Part shown: one piece after another, positions 11,065-22,216 of the stretch | Numbering within the stretch: position 1 is the first letter of the stretch | Layout: every line of letters starts with the position of its first letter | NCBI RefSeq assembly: GCF_001039355.2 | Contig: NW_019775913.1 | Span: forward strand, 237,684 to 301,683 | DNA from: Lingula anatina | Lineage: Eukaryota > Brachiopoda > Lingulata > Lingulida > Lingulidae | Direction: 5' to 3' | Length of the DNA: 64,000 bases | The notes under the pieces: model-generated | Seen by the model: the letters and a program-made list of their open reading frames with translations, nothing else | The model's database searches: none | Told to the model about the DNA's origin: nothing | Position numbers and translations under genes: made by a program

Positions 11065-11499
11065 CCCCGCACACGGTAAGCGCGCGCCACTTGCTCTTTG
11101 CTCAGCAGAGGTGCCTCCCGGGCTGCCCCTATCGGACGCACCGCGAACTGTGGGATCATGTGATTAAGGAAACATTACATATTAATTTTTTTTCTGAAAG
11201 TAATGGCAAATGGTGACCACGTTAATCAATCAGACTAACTATAACTGTGTACATTTTTGTTTACTTCGCTGGGGGCTGCCATTTTTCTTTGTTTCCGGCT
11301 ACCGGCACATGCGCATTGTTGGCATGGCGTGAGCAATCGGCGCTTACACCCCGCACACGCTGAGACATTTGCCTCAATATCAAACACGTGAGATATTTTC
11401 AGCCGCGCGAGAGGCAAAAATCTCACCAAATTACCCCCGCAAACGATGAGAAAACGGCGCAGCGCAAGTGGCGCGCGCTAAATGCTCATCGTGTGCGGG
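11065..11499. mobile_element. Foldback/MITE with GC-rich terminal inverted repeats
   Basis: The left end CCCCGCACACGGTAAGCGCG continues into GCGCCACTTGC. The right end is its inverted counterpart (GTGCGCCGCTTGA-type ends are absent; GCAAGTGGCGCGCGC then GTGTGCGGG is seen). Each arm is about 30-40 bp. It is more GC-rich than its surroundings and encodes nothing. The homologous place in the second duplicated unit, near 14.88 kb, lacks it, giving an empty site. Confidence 0.65.
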
Positions 11500-12206
11500 C
11501 CCCTTCACGCAAACATCTTCAGTAACGCAAGACGTGATACCAACATGGCAAACTGGGCAACTGTTAAGGAGGGACGGACGACAAAAAGAAATGTTCAATC
11601 AAAGTAAATTCAGGACCTCGTATAAAGAATTCAAGATAGAAGTAAAAAATCACCAAAACATTCTTATATTAATTAAACGTGTAAAAAAACTATTATAAAG
11701 GTAAGGCAACACACACACACCAAAAAAAACATCCAACTTAAAGCATCTGTAATATCTAATAAAATGAACACATGGACTCCTTTCCTCTCTTGCAGATTGT
11801 TTTTTAAATAAAATTACTTACTCGACTTACCGACATTGCATGAAAGTTCAGAAGTTCAATTTTTTGTCGAATTTTTAAAGCCACACTGCATTTTTCAGAT
11901 GAATTTTAAAATAGAAAACATCGACTGAACGTTTGCTTTCCTCACGCACTTCACTCTCATAAAACGTCGTTGTCATTGTTCAAACGTACTTTTTTTCATA
12001 AAATCTGCTGGAAGTTGCTAAGGCTTTTTTTACAGAACATTGCAGCATGATCTACAGTTAAAATAATACAGCCAGAACCAATACAGCCGGGTTACAATAA
12101 TTTGTAATTACTTTAGATTTAGCCAACGTTGTGTAATGATGTAGTCTAATCTGGCAATNTTTCATCATTAGCAAATTATCCATTCTCTACAAATTACTGA
12201 CTACAG
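11500..12206. other. Rest of duplicated unit 1 and contig join
   Basis: 11510-11610 continues the homology with 14.88-14.98 kb (shared GGACGGA and AATGTTCAATC/CATATGATCACAG-type order). The remainder is AT-rich and holds the single N at 12159. No gene was seen. Confidence 0.4.
12159..12159. other. Single-N assembly join
   Basis: An isolated N between the two peptide-gene units, probably a contig join. Confidence 0.7.
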
Positions 12207-12214
12207 TATAAAAA
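12207..12214 (+). promoter_or_regulatory. TATA box of peptide-precursor gene 2
   Basis: TATAAAAA lies about 27 bp before the CTCATCTTCATTC leader start shared with gene 1. Confidence 0.6.
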
Positions 12215-12282
12215 CCTTGAAGTAGTGTGGTTCTCTCATCTTCATTCTTGTCCTCGAGACGCATCGAGTAACCGCAACAAGC

Positions 12283-13505
12283 ATGAAGCGAACAGCTCTT
12301 CTTGTGTGTTTTCTTATGCTGCTAGTTGTGAGCAACGGTAAGGATATTTAAATACAAGATATAAATTTAAAAATTCAAATACTGAATTGAATGATGTCAC
12401 CAGCATTTCAATTCTTAAACGGAGTTGCTTTATAATTTACGCCTAGTTGATCTAGATGCACGTGTTTCTCTAAACATATCTACAGTAGTTCTAATATGGT
12501 CTGTTGATAGAGTCGATTTACAGTACACGACTTCGCGTTTTGGAAATAAGATTTCGGAAACAAGCCCAAATTGAGTTTTTTTTTTTTTTTTTTTGTTACC
12601 TTGGCAACAGATATTTTGAGTGGAAAAATGCTGATTAGGGTCGAGGGTGGGACTAAAGTTGCGCACAGGATAAAAAAGGAATGGATTTTTGAGCCCTGGC
12701 ACATTATATGTGATACCTAATTAGCCACCCTGAAATCAGCATAGTTTTTGAAAACGCCCATCTTTGCTGTGATGGAAACCCCTGTGCCTATAAGCAACTG
12801 TTGACCTAAAACTTCTGTAATCACGTATTTTTTTTTCAGCTACGGTGTGCCAGGTTGCCAAGAGAGATGAAAAGCTTAGAGGTAGGGAGACTCCACATTT
12901 GCAATGCCTCAACTTCAATGTGGCCATTCAGGCCCGTAGCCAGCAATTTCAAAAGGGGGGTTCTTTTTCTGAAAAAGTGGACCTTTTCCCATAAAACTTC
13001 ATGTACCTAGATCAAATTTTACCCAGAGTGGACCTTTTCCCAGCAAAAGGGGCTGTTCTTTCGAACCCCCCGAATCCCCCCTGGCTACGGGCCTGCCATT
13101 TTCAGTCAGATATTTCTTTACTGTATAAATAATATGGGTTGTATGCGTGTATGTTTTACCAAGGAGGTTACGTTTTATCTTTGCTTGTTTTTTAATTAGC
13201 AACCTAACTCAAAAGTCATGCACGGGATTTAATAAAACGGGTTCCAGGAAAAGTCAAAAACGAATTAACTTAAAATCAATAAGATTTTTTTTTCAGTGAA
13301 CCAATTATTAATCAATTGATAAAGTGAATTGAGCTGCTTTTACTTTTTGATTTATTCTCAATGGAAGAATTACACTATATATTTTATTCTTCTTGTCCTG
13401 TCAGGTGCAGATGTGCACGACATGAACGCTTTCCCTTCCCAAAAGCGGGCCTATGACGATGCCAGCGTACGCGAGAAGCGTGCAGTCACCTATAACAACC
13501 CCTAG
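12283..13505 (+). CDS. Putative secreted peptide precursor, copy 2 (shortened paralogue)
   Basis: Coding exons are 12283-12337, 12840-12881 and 13405-13505, in the same phases as copy 1, giving 65 residues. The signal peptide (MKRTALLVCFLMLLVVSN) and exon 2 (TVCQVAKRDEKLRG) are close to copy 1. Exon 3 aligns without gaps with the first 34 codons of copy 1 exon 3 (DMNAFPSQKRAYDDASVREK against DLSAFLSKERAKEFAIARDR), then ends at TAG where copy 1 continues into the two-cysteine repeat. The GKR site after exon 2 is lost (GADV). Leader, splice sites and poly(A) region are intact, so it may still be expressed as a shorter precursor cut at KR sites, or it may be decaying. Intron 2 carries a MITE (12929-13095). 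Divergence from copy 1 is too high for an allele; this is a true tandem paralogue. Confidence 0.6.
12929..13095. mobile_element. MITE, family with CAGGCCCGTAGCCAG termini, copy 1
   Basis: Perfect-looking terminal inverted repeats CAGGCCCGTAGCCAG / CTGGCTACGGGCCTG flank about 165 bp. CCATT is present on both sides, a 5-bp target duplication. Internal blocks GAAAAAGTGGAC and CAAATTTTACCC recur in copies at 32.6, 37.3 and 57.4 kb. The 5-bp duplication and CAGG ends would suit a hAT-type element, but no transposase is present. Confidence 0.85.
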
Positions 13506-13780
13506 AAGCAGAAAATGTACGGCGAATTTCCAGGTTGAAAGTAAATGGAAATGACTGCCTCTGGTATTGCATTTCTCTCTGTGTGCAACATAACTATGCA
13601 AACGACAAAAACATCTTATTTATAGATATTAATCGCAGCAGTGTTATTCAAACAGTCCTCTACTTTCTTCCGTCGTAAATTCGAGAAAAATTGGACCAAG
13701 TTTCCATGCAATCAATAGCCTATTTTTATCTTGACAAAGCCTGGAACTGAACCTGGAGGTTATGATGAATTTCGCCTGTT

Positions 13781-13786
13781 AATAAA
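13781..13786 (+). promoter_or_regulatory. Poly(A) signal of peptide-precursor gene 2
   Basis: AATAAA in the same conserved 3' block (GATGAATTTCGCCTG) as gene 1. Confidence 0.6.
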
Positions 13787-15000
13787 CCTGGTAAACTGCT
13801 AGTTTGATGTCGTTTGTTTTATTGCCTAGACGGTATCCTGTTTTTAGCTCTAATTAATTTTCATTTCGTGCAGAGCAAATTGGAATACTTCATTATTAGA
13901 TATTGGTTTGTAAATTTATTTTACCGATTGGCAATTCTCATTTAAATGTTATTTAAAAAAACGATCCCAGAAGATTAATAATTTGGAAATGATGAAAAAT
14001 TATTTATAAGCACATAATTAACGATTTATCAAATCTTTGGACTTTCTTCGGCGTAAAGAATTATAAATAGCGTCAAATTATTTCAATAAGAGCAGAATTA
14101 TTCGTACGCCACACCTTGACCCTGTCTGCGGAAAAACTTGCCATTGTCTTCGTTTCATTGCAAGATGCTGTTTTTTTTTTAGCTCTGATTAAAGCTTGAA
14201 ATAATAAATGCAAAAAATGAGCGATTATCATTTCGTGCAGAGCATTTACAAATGAGAATAACTCGTGATAAAATATTCGTTTTTACATTTATTTAACTGA
14301 TTGCCAATTTTCATTTAAATATTATTTACAATATACGAGCACAGAAAAATAATTTAGAAATGATGAAAAAACATCAATAAGCGAAGAATTAACGATTAAT
14401 CAAATATTATGATTATGCTGATTCTAAAAATAGTATAAACCATCTGGACGAATTACATTACAGAGATACAACTGAAAATATACATTTAATTATGTCTAAA
14501 TTGAAATAATGCAATGTTCATGCACTATGATGCGTTCCTGACGCACTTGTCTCACGCACACCACAATGCCCATCTCAAAATACAGTACATGTATGTCGTA
14601 CTAAAGACAGTTGCACTTTCTTTTGCGTAATAAACTTTACATAGCGTGGAGAGGTTTCCTTAAGAGCAAAAATCGTCCAGTTTTCCCCTTAAAGGCGTGT
14701 TTTGTGAGAAACAACTTGAATCACGTGCTGAAGAAGCATGTGGATGTAACATGTGTGTGTGTGTGTGCGCGCGCGTGTATAAAAGTGTATATAAAATATA
14801 AGTTCTTTTTGACAAAAATGGTGAACATGTCTGCGAAATCTTCATTATTAACTGGAGACTTGTTTACAACTTATCTCCGTACCATTAGGCAGACGTCAAA
14901 ATAAACATGAATCAAACTTTGCGAACCAAAAACAAAGGACGGATGAAAATAAGAAACATATGATCACAGTCAAATAAAATAGATTTAGAAATCGAGCGCG
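13787..15000 (+). repeat. Decayed tandem copies of the peptide-gene 3' flank
   Basis: 13860-13945 and again 14225-14320 both match the 10530-10620 flank of gene 1 (shared TTTCGTGCAGAGCA, CATTTA, GATTGCCAATTTTCATTT). A CTTTCTTCGGCGTAAA block at about 14044 recurs, more diverged, near 14618. So at least one further duplication round left only flanks. No peptide exons were found between them. 14818-14905 holds the short ORF homologous to 10980. A TG/CG alternating run lies near 14752-14776. Confidence 0.5.
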
Positions 15001-15456
15001 GTACAATGCCACGTTTCTTGCAACTTCTGTTGCAGGGAGATCACCGTTACAATATAAAAGCTGCAGCAATTATACAAAAGCGATACACTTTGACTGTATA
15101 TTACAGTCCTTTGACCAACTCTGGTTTTCATTAATGTTTAACAAGTGCTATCCTTCGCGTACTAAAACAAGAAATACCATAAAAGACTAATAATAAAACA
15201 TCAAATTACAATAAAACACTAATGAGTTGGTAGAATAATAATTTGTTGGCATACAAGTTTAAAACTTATTGAAATCACAAATGTAATATTCTGTTGGAAC
15301 ATTCCATCATTTTTAGCAAGAGTGTAAGTCGCGTTACTCCGCCATACTGGAGACGCCTACGTATTTGGCTTAAAGAATTCATAAGCCAATTTTTATTGGA
15401 TATGCTTAATAATGTGAATACGTTGTCATCGTGTGCGTACAGAAATCACTGTCTCG
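15001..15456. other. Intergenic; probable tetraspanin 3' UTR
   Basis: AT-rich. A minus-strand AATAAA (TTTATT at 15392-15397) lies about 60 bp beyond the tetraspanin stop and could end its transcript. Confidence 0.4.
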
Positions 15457-18400
15457 TCAGCTCGAGGTCTTCGCTGCGGGTTCCGCTGGTGGAGGCGGTT
15501 TGGCCGGTTGTGTCGTTTCGGCCGGTTTTGTCGGTTCGGCCGGTCTTATCTTTTTCTCGTTGTTGAATGCCGAACAGAGGAAGCAAGACAACACGACCAC
15601 GCCCAACTGAAAACAAAACGAATGCGGTAAAGTGATTGTTGTCAGTAATCGTAAGTTTATTTGTCAGGTTTTGTTATTATCTTTTAATGTGCAAGGGGCT
15701 AATTTTGATTTTTGCTCATCCTTACAAATGTTTAAGGCTCTTTGTGTATTTTTGCCTTGTTAATTTTTTTTTACCTCCACTGCACCCACGGCTATGCCGA
15801 CCCCCATAAGAAGTTCACTATTGGACAGAAGGGCATCTTTCAGTGCCTGGTAACAACCCTGTAAGAAGAGAGCAATGAAATTTTTATTTCGTTTTTTTTT
15901 TTGTATTTACAAGTTATCATTGCAATGACAGAATGATTTAATTGCAATGAAAGAATTTTTCAATAATCTACACAACTGTGATGAGATGTTGAATGTTTAA
16001 TCCACCCCAAGTATGTCTTTCTCAATTGTTGCAGTTTTGTAATTTCCACTAAAGATTTGGAGTAAACTGTACGTGATTACGAAGTTTACCTTTTCTATGT
16101 TGGCATTAGTTGTGTTCGGATTAACGAGACACGAGATGTCGACGGGTGTGACGTCAGGGAATTGCCCGTTCATCTTGCAGCAAGAGGGCGCCAGCTCCAG
16201 GCGCTGCGTCGCGTTGGGGGTGTTCAGAAGATAGTTCAGTTGTAGAGTGAAGTTATCTGAAACGTTGCGGTTCCATTGTGTTGCGTAATGTAGGTCTGTG
16301 TAATTGTTGATCCCGCAGCAATTAAACTGAAAAACAGAAAGATATCACAGTATTAAATAAAAGTTCAATAAATAAGGCTTTACAACAAATGCACTAACAT
16401 GAATGCCGATCGATCGAATTCAGCACGGCTTATTCATAAAGGTAGTAAAATTAGATAGTTACAATATGCCTACCGAGATTTGTAAAAAGCTCCATCCGAG
16501 GGACAATGCGTCGATATTGTCGGTGCTTATGGGGATGGGAAGACCTTGGAAATTATTCACCAGGGTTACATTGAGCCAGTCTTTTAACTGCTGATCGACC
16601 TGAAAAATATGTTGTTTTCAGTTTTAGTTTTATTTACTGGTTTATATTTATACTCTCTCTCTCTCTCTCTCTGCTTCTTCTTTGCTGCTGACACTGTTAT
16701 ATCTAACTACCTACTACTATTACTACTACTACGACAGCACATTATCATTAAAACAATTACGTCGTAAAATATGAAGCATTTCTCTTTTAGTACACGAATC
16801 CAGTGCATGCCACAATTCAGTGAGACGTATAGTACAGCTAGCACAATGCGATGATACTCTGGCTTACCTTGTCTTCTATGACGAAGAAAAGCACAACTAA
16901 CACAATTTCCACAATCAGCAACAGCGCCACGATGCCTGCATACTGAAAACATTGAAAACTATACGATTACAAAATATGGCGGTTACAAGAAATGATTTCA
17001 AAGAAAGAAATGCTTTCATTATTCAACGAAACGACGATAATTTGATTGTCGCAGTGTCCACGGTATTCAGAACGATGAGCTTGTAGTTGCTAGGGGATAA
17101 GAGAAACAAAATGATAATTAAACTTAATTCTAAATACCTTCTTTTATCTTGTATATTGTGCATTTAGAGTTCTGAAACAATATAACACGGTTCACCTAAA
17201 ACATACAAGATAATTTCGCTTACAATCCCTTCAATTCACATTTGTAGTGGTACTTCACTGTATAAACTTTTCTTACAAATATCTACGTACTGTATACTTA
17301 CAAAGTCTATCATGCAGACGGACTTACAGATGGCCCCGCAACAACCCAGAAAACCCAGGATCAGAACCAGCGCCCCCACGCCAATGAGGACGTACGCCCC
17401 CGACTTAAGAATCTCGCCTATAGGGAGCGAGTCTGCGCCTAAAATATGGATATTACAATTGTCTTTATGGAAAACTACTGTATTAACTGAATGGTTTGAA
17501 CTGTGTGCCCTTTCATTTTTTATTCATTGGATGAATGAGAAAAAATTTGGGGTATATATATATATTGTACTATAAAACTACAGAACATGAAGGGACCATT
17601 TCGCTCACTATGAAGAAAATGGTAGTCTTATTCAGTTCATTAATACGGAATGTCTGAATATGAAAATAGCAAGAATGGTTTGTATGAGTAAATGCTTGGG
17701 GTCCAGGATACGCTCGCTTTTTAAAAGGGCATCTTTTCACGAATGGTTACAATCTGTGACGTACGAGTACTTTTATGATATGATAGCGTTATTACACTGT
17801 ATATAATACGATTGAAAATAAGCATTAATTAGTGAATAATGTCAAAATATATCTGACAAAGTATGCACTAGTGACTGTTGCCGTCTTACCTATAGGGTTC
17901 AGTAAAGGTGCTAATGTAGAGCTTAACGTATCACCACCAAACAACACAAACAGAGCGGCAGCAAGGAGTCCGGCNACAATCTGTGACGTACGAGTACTTT
18001 TATGATATGATAGCGTTATTACACTGTATATAATACGATTGAAAATAAGCATTAATTAGTGAATAATGTCAAAATATATCTTACGTATACAAAGTATGCA
18101 CTAGTGACTGTTGCCGTCTTACCTATAGGGTTCAGTAAAGGTGCTAATGTAGAGCTTAACGTATCACCACCAAACAACACAAACAGAGCGGCAGCAAGGA
18201 GTCCGGCTCCGAGAAGCTAAACAAAAATATATAGAATATAGCTTCAAGTTAATTTTTGCAGACTTGGCTACATAGGCCTAGAGCCCTTCAAATTTTTCAT
18301 CTTTTTTCCTAAATATGTGTCAGACTTTCAAAATGTTGTTGGTGTTAAATTGACGATAAAAAGCTTTGAGTTGTCTTTGCTTATAGGCCTACATAGCTAC

Positions 18401-18762
18401 GTATACAAGAAATAGAAACGCCGGCATTTTATATTTTCGAGGGTATTGTTATTATTTTAAATCAGCACAAAGGCAGATGCATAATTGAATAATTAGATGC
18501 AGAAAAAATCTGTATCTGGATGATAATAAACTCTTACAGCCTCCTTAATGAAGTGAGATAGCGAAAATCAAGACAAAGATACCATTTGTTTTAATTACTC
18601 GCCCATTTTTAATTTATTTTTGACACATCCATTATTGTTAGCTCTTGCTCATGTTAGCCCTCTTGATGTCTTAAACTACCTTCCCCAGTAACTTACAGCA
18701 AAAATGATATTGAGGATGACCAGGAAGACCCGGATGCAGTTCATTCCGCCGCTGAGCGCCAT
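15457..18762 (-). CDS. Tetraspanin (eight coding exons, complete)
   Basis: Coding exons, in transcript order: 18697-18762, 18123-18216, 17302-17438, 16868-16942, 16474-16599, 16090-16326, 15775-15858, 15457-15606. All have GT..AG borders and join in frame to 322 residues. Tetraspanins are four-pass membrane organisers that gather partner proteins in the plasma membrane and endosomes. Visible features: TM1 about 11-35; TM2 about 67-89 followed by GCCGAICKS; TM3 about 101-118; a large outer loop with CCG at 169-171, PSCC near 213-216 and single cysteines near 232 and 247 (six in all); TM4 about 262-284. Several NxT/S sequons lie in the loop. The cytoplasmic tail of about 38 residues is Pro/Ala/Glu/Lys rich (PAEPTKPAETTQPAKPPPPA), longer than in most tetraspanins. 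A 5' UTR piece runs to an acceptor at about 18864, so an upstream non-coding exon is expected. The subfamily is not assigned. Confidence 0.93.
17749..17974. repeat. Unmerged duplicate of tetraspanin intron/exon 2 at an N join
   Basis: 226 bp almost identical to 17976-18207, ending exactly at the N at 17975. It contains most of exon 2 (17890-17974) a second time, truncated at the N. Most simply, two contigs overlap and were not merged. Confidence 0.85.
17975..17975. other. Single-N assembly join
   Basis: Separates the two near-identical 230-bp segments of the tetraspanin gene. Confidence 0.8.
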
Positions 18763-18864
18763 GTTTGTTGGAGGCGTGCGCAGGCGGACGGTTTTGGTGC
18801 AGACGATTTGAGAGTTTCTTTATCCAACTGGATGTCCACAATCAGCCTACATGGCAGTGACAGT
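18763..18864 (-). other. Tetraspanin 5' UTR segment
   Basis: Runs from the ATG back to a good minus-strand acceptor (TTTCTTTCCAG). The sequence upstream of it would be intron; the first exon was not located. Confidence 0.5.
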
Positions 18865-21376
18865 CTGGAAAGAAAATGAAAAAGAACTCAAATTTTTTCG
18901 AGCCAATATCAAATTCATAAAATCAAAATAAATTGTAAATAAATAGCCTTTCCGGTAACAGATTAAGTCTGTCATAGACTGAATTTAAGTTCTCGAAATA
19001 TTGACATACAAAACGTGCCGAACTAAAAGGCAAGGGGACTTGTGGTTCGCAATGTATGCTGCGGTGCTCGCAACAAGTATTTTAACGATCGCATCCATGA
19101 AATCGTAATTTGGCGTTCGCAACCACAAACCTGCGGTTTGAAATCACGAAAGACGGGCGTGATCTACCCGTAGTTGCTAGCTGATACGGTTAAACACGGA
19201 TAGCCGACTACGCAATGTCGACTAAGCGATGTTGGTCTATTAGCTTTTTGCTAACGATTGGTCCATAATAAATGTAGTGCAGTTACATAAAGATGCTGTT
19301 GTCAACAATATAAAGACAACAACAACAAAGGTTGTAATGACAATAGAAAAAGAAACAGGGTAGGATCTTTGTGTTCTTTGAAAAAAAAACGAAGTTGTCT
19401 CTACCAAGATTTTAAAAATATTTTCCCGTCGCTACTGTATGCGTGCATGAATATTTGACTATGGATTAAGTAACACAAACCATTATTATCTCACGTGAAA
19501 TGCGGGAGGGCACACTGCGCCTCTTCAGCCAGTTAACACACCTGTAAACACGATTAATCTGTAAAGTTACATGTCGCTATCTATATTTAATCACAATGTA
19601 AACACACGTTTTTTTTTCGGGTAAATGCTGGTTTGATAGAGTCTCAAAGTTGATGAGTATATATATATATATATATTGATACGGAAGAGTGAATAGTACA
19701 CGTTAAATGAGAGGCACTCCTATGGCTATTGCATTTTTATATAGAGCTGACCATAAGGCCCATTTATACCGTAAAAGGCACTAATAAAATTATTAATATT
19801 ATGGTGTGTAAAAATGTGATCAAGCATTTCATTTTTCACTCTGCGTCTCACTTATATCTAACTTAGATTATTTTATTTTACTATTTTACAAACAACACAA
19901 TACTAACATCATCACCCCTCAAACACATACATTAGTGTTAGGAATGGTTCGTCCTTCATCAAACATTTTAGGAAGACGCTAGTTCTAAAAATACCTGTTT
20001 CCGCAGTACCCTCTATACGCTATATTGAAGTCATATTTGAGTTATTTATTTTGACGTATAATCCTTAAAGTATTTTTGCCGTATGGGACGTATCTTATTA
20101 AAAAAGGAAAAAAATAAGTCGCTGCGGTGATACAACTATTATGAAATGAAAGGGCTATTTATAACAGCAGAGACTAATTTTAAGCAGTCTAGACACATGT
20201 AAACTTACCCTATGACTCTGATGATCAAAGTCAGAGCATTTGTTATATATCCCTGTTATAAGCCCAGTGAATACTAGTACACGTAGGTTTCAGTGAAGAT
20301 AAGATTCAGGAGATGAAATTAACTCCACAACACGCTAACAAACTAAGTAGTTCAAATTAATTGCAATCCGGTCGTGGGTCTACGCGAGTCTCCGTTTCTC
20401 TCTATCTTCCCCGGTTAATATGATACGAGCATTGTTTATATAATACGAAAACTTGCTGAAACTTGTATTATTTACACTTTGACTTCTGGTGGAGATATCG
20501 TATATAAATCCCCCTGTATATATCCAAATATCAATCAACGCCAGAGGTTCAATCAATATTCAAAAATCCCAATCGCCTTTTACTGTTCAATTCTTCTAGT
20601 GTGGCAGGTTTAGTGTTGGCAGACTTTCCAACATAGGTATGGTATAAATCGACATAAATTGCACCTTAAATTGGCAGGAAACACTGTTTTTAGCGTGTTC
20701 TGAAAATGCTGATCTTCATTGTGGACAGCGTGGGAAATAGGTAGAATTAGTCACCTTTCTTCAATTAATCTCGAAAATGTCTTCCTGAAATAACTTCGAG
20801 TTACTATAACCTTTTAAGTCGCTAGTGTAAACGTCCGAGAGTTCTACTGCCAAATCCTTGCAAATCCAAGCCTTATTTATTGGAAAGATGTTCCTTTAAA
20901 TATACCAGTCAGTTCTCGGACTGAATCTGCAGTTGATCGCAAAATAGGACGCGATGTCGGGGTTGTGGGGGGCTTGACCGTTTTTGTGCCCAGGTAAAGC
21001 TACTTTCTATCACCTGCAGATCGGGGTTTACTAGCAAATACAACCGGAGGGTCAATATTGAATCCTGCTCCGATTTGAGGAAGTTACATTTAAATTAACA
21101 ATGCCACCAATCTGTTTGGTGGTAAACATAAATGTTTATCCTTTGAGCGAATAAGCAAGTGTCGCAAACAAGATAGACATTCATAAATTCTATACCCCAG
21201 CCAGTAAAAGTGTTTTTGATAATAGACACGAAATTAAGTAAATAAAATCGTCATTAGGTGCTATGTACTTTAAAGGAAAATATTTTCATTTGGACTCTTG
21301 GTGGGACACTGGTTGACCACGGCTACGACCGGGGTCGGTTTATTTATCAGGCTACCAGTCCTGGTCTCTCTCTCAT

Positions 21377-21377
<1 letters not shown>
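18865..21377. other. Intergenic or 5' intron of tetraspanin, no gene seen
   Basis: AT-rich. A short TATATA run lies at about 19655. No ORF with coding character; the tetraspanin first exon and promoter may be here. Confidence 0.4.
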
Positions 21378-21414
<37 letters not shown>

Positions 21415-21441
21415 ATAGAGTCTCTCTATCTATCTCTCTCT

Positions 21442-21485
<44 letters not shown>
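21378..21485 (+). repeat. (TC)n(CA)n microsatellite
   Basis: Alternating CT-rich and CA-rich runs: CTCTCTCTCTCACACACACA, then TCTATCTCTC, then a long CA run. Confidence 0.95.
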
Positions 21486-21487
<2 letters not shown>

Positions 21488-22121
21488 TGGCAAGAAAAAA
21501 TATACAAATGACCAATTTCCCTCGCGTCATCAGTGGTTCCAAAGTAGATCACAACTGTCACCTTAGCAATGCTCCATTAACGTTTTAAAGATATTTCGTA
21601 TAATGGCACCAGTCCAGTAAAATGTTACGTACTGGCATCGGCCAGGTCCTCTGGTCTCACAAAATTCTTCTTAGATGGGTGAAACGACGGCTATACTCAT
21701 TTACTAGGTGCCCTTGACGACGTGTACAAAATGCAGTTGTTATAAAAAGTTTTTCAACATATCATATTTATGTACAGTGAATATCAGCTCATAAGGGGCT
21801 AAAGCCAATGCTGTATATTGTTTAAGATGATCAGTCTTAGAAAGAACAACACAAGGTAATTAAGGTAGAATAAAGTCCCTAGGAAATGAAGGTGTATCCA
21901 GGGTAGTTAACAATGTACTGACTATGATAAATGTACGTCCACGGTATAAAGGAATTGGAACAATATTGGTATTTACCCGCAGGAAAAATAAACATCGTTG
22001 AAACTTATATGATTTCATAAAGAGTTATTAGAGGATGGATTGGATTAGCTGAATTAATTAGATTCTCAAGAGGTTGGTATATTCCTAAGTCGACATAGGT
22101 ATTTCTTTAATATGTTTTTGC
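21486..22121. other. Intergenic, nothing recognised
   Basis: No ORF, repeat match within the window, or RNA gene seen. Confidence 0.4.
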
Positions 22122-22216
22122 AGTGTGTATGTGTGTGTGTGTGTGCGCGCGCGCGCGCGTATGTTTGCATGCGTGTGTTTGCATGCGCGCGAGGGGGGGG
22201 GAGAGAGGGTCAGGGG
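22122..22216 (+). repeat. (GT)n(GC)n purine-pyrimidine alternation, then G/GA-rich run
   Basis: GTGTGTGTGTGCGCGCGCGC is followed by TGCATGCGTG and a GGGGGGGGGA tract. Such alternation favours Z-DNA. Confidence 0.9.

Noticed and set aside
21258-21588. ORFs of about 100 codons rich in SLSLTHTHT
   Set aside because: Translation of the TC/CA microsatellite.
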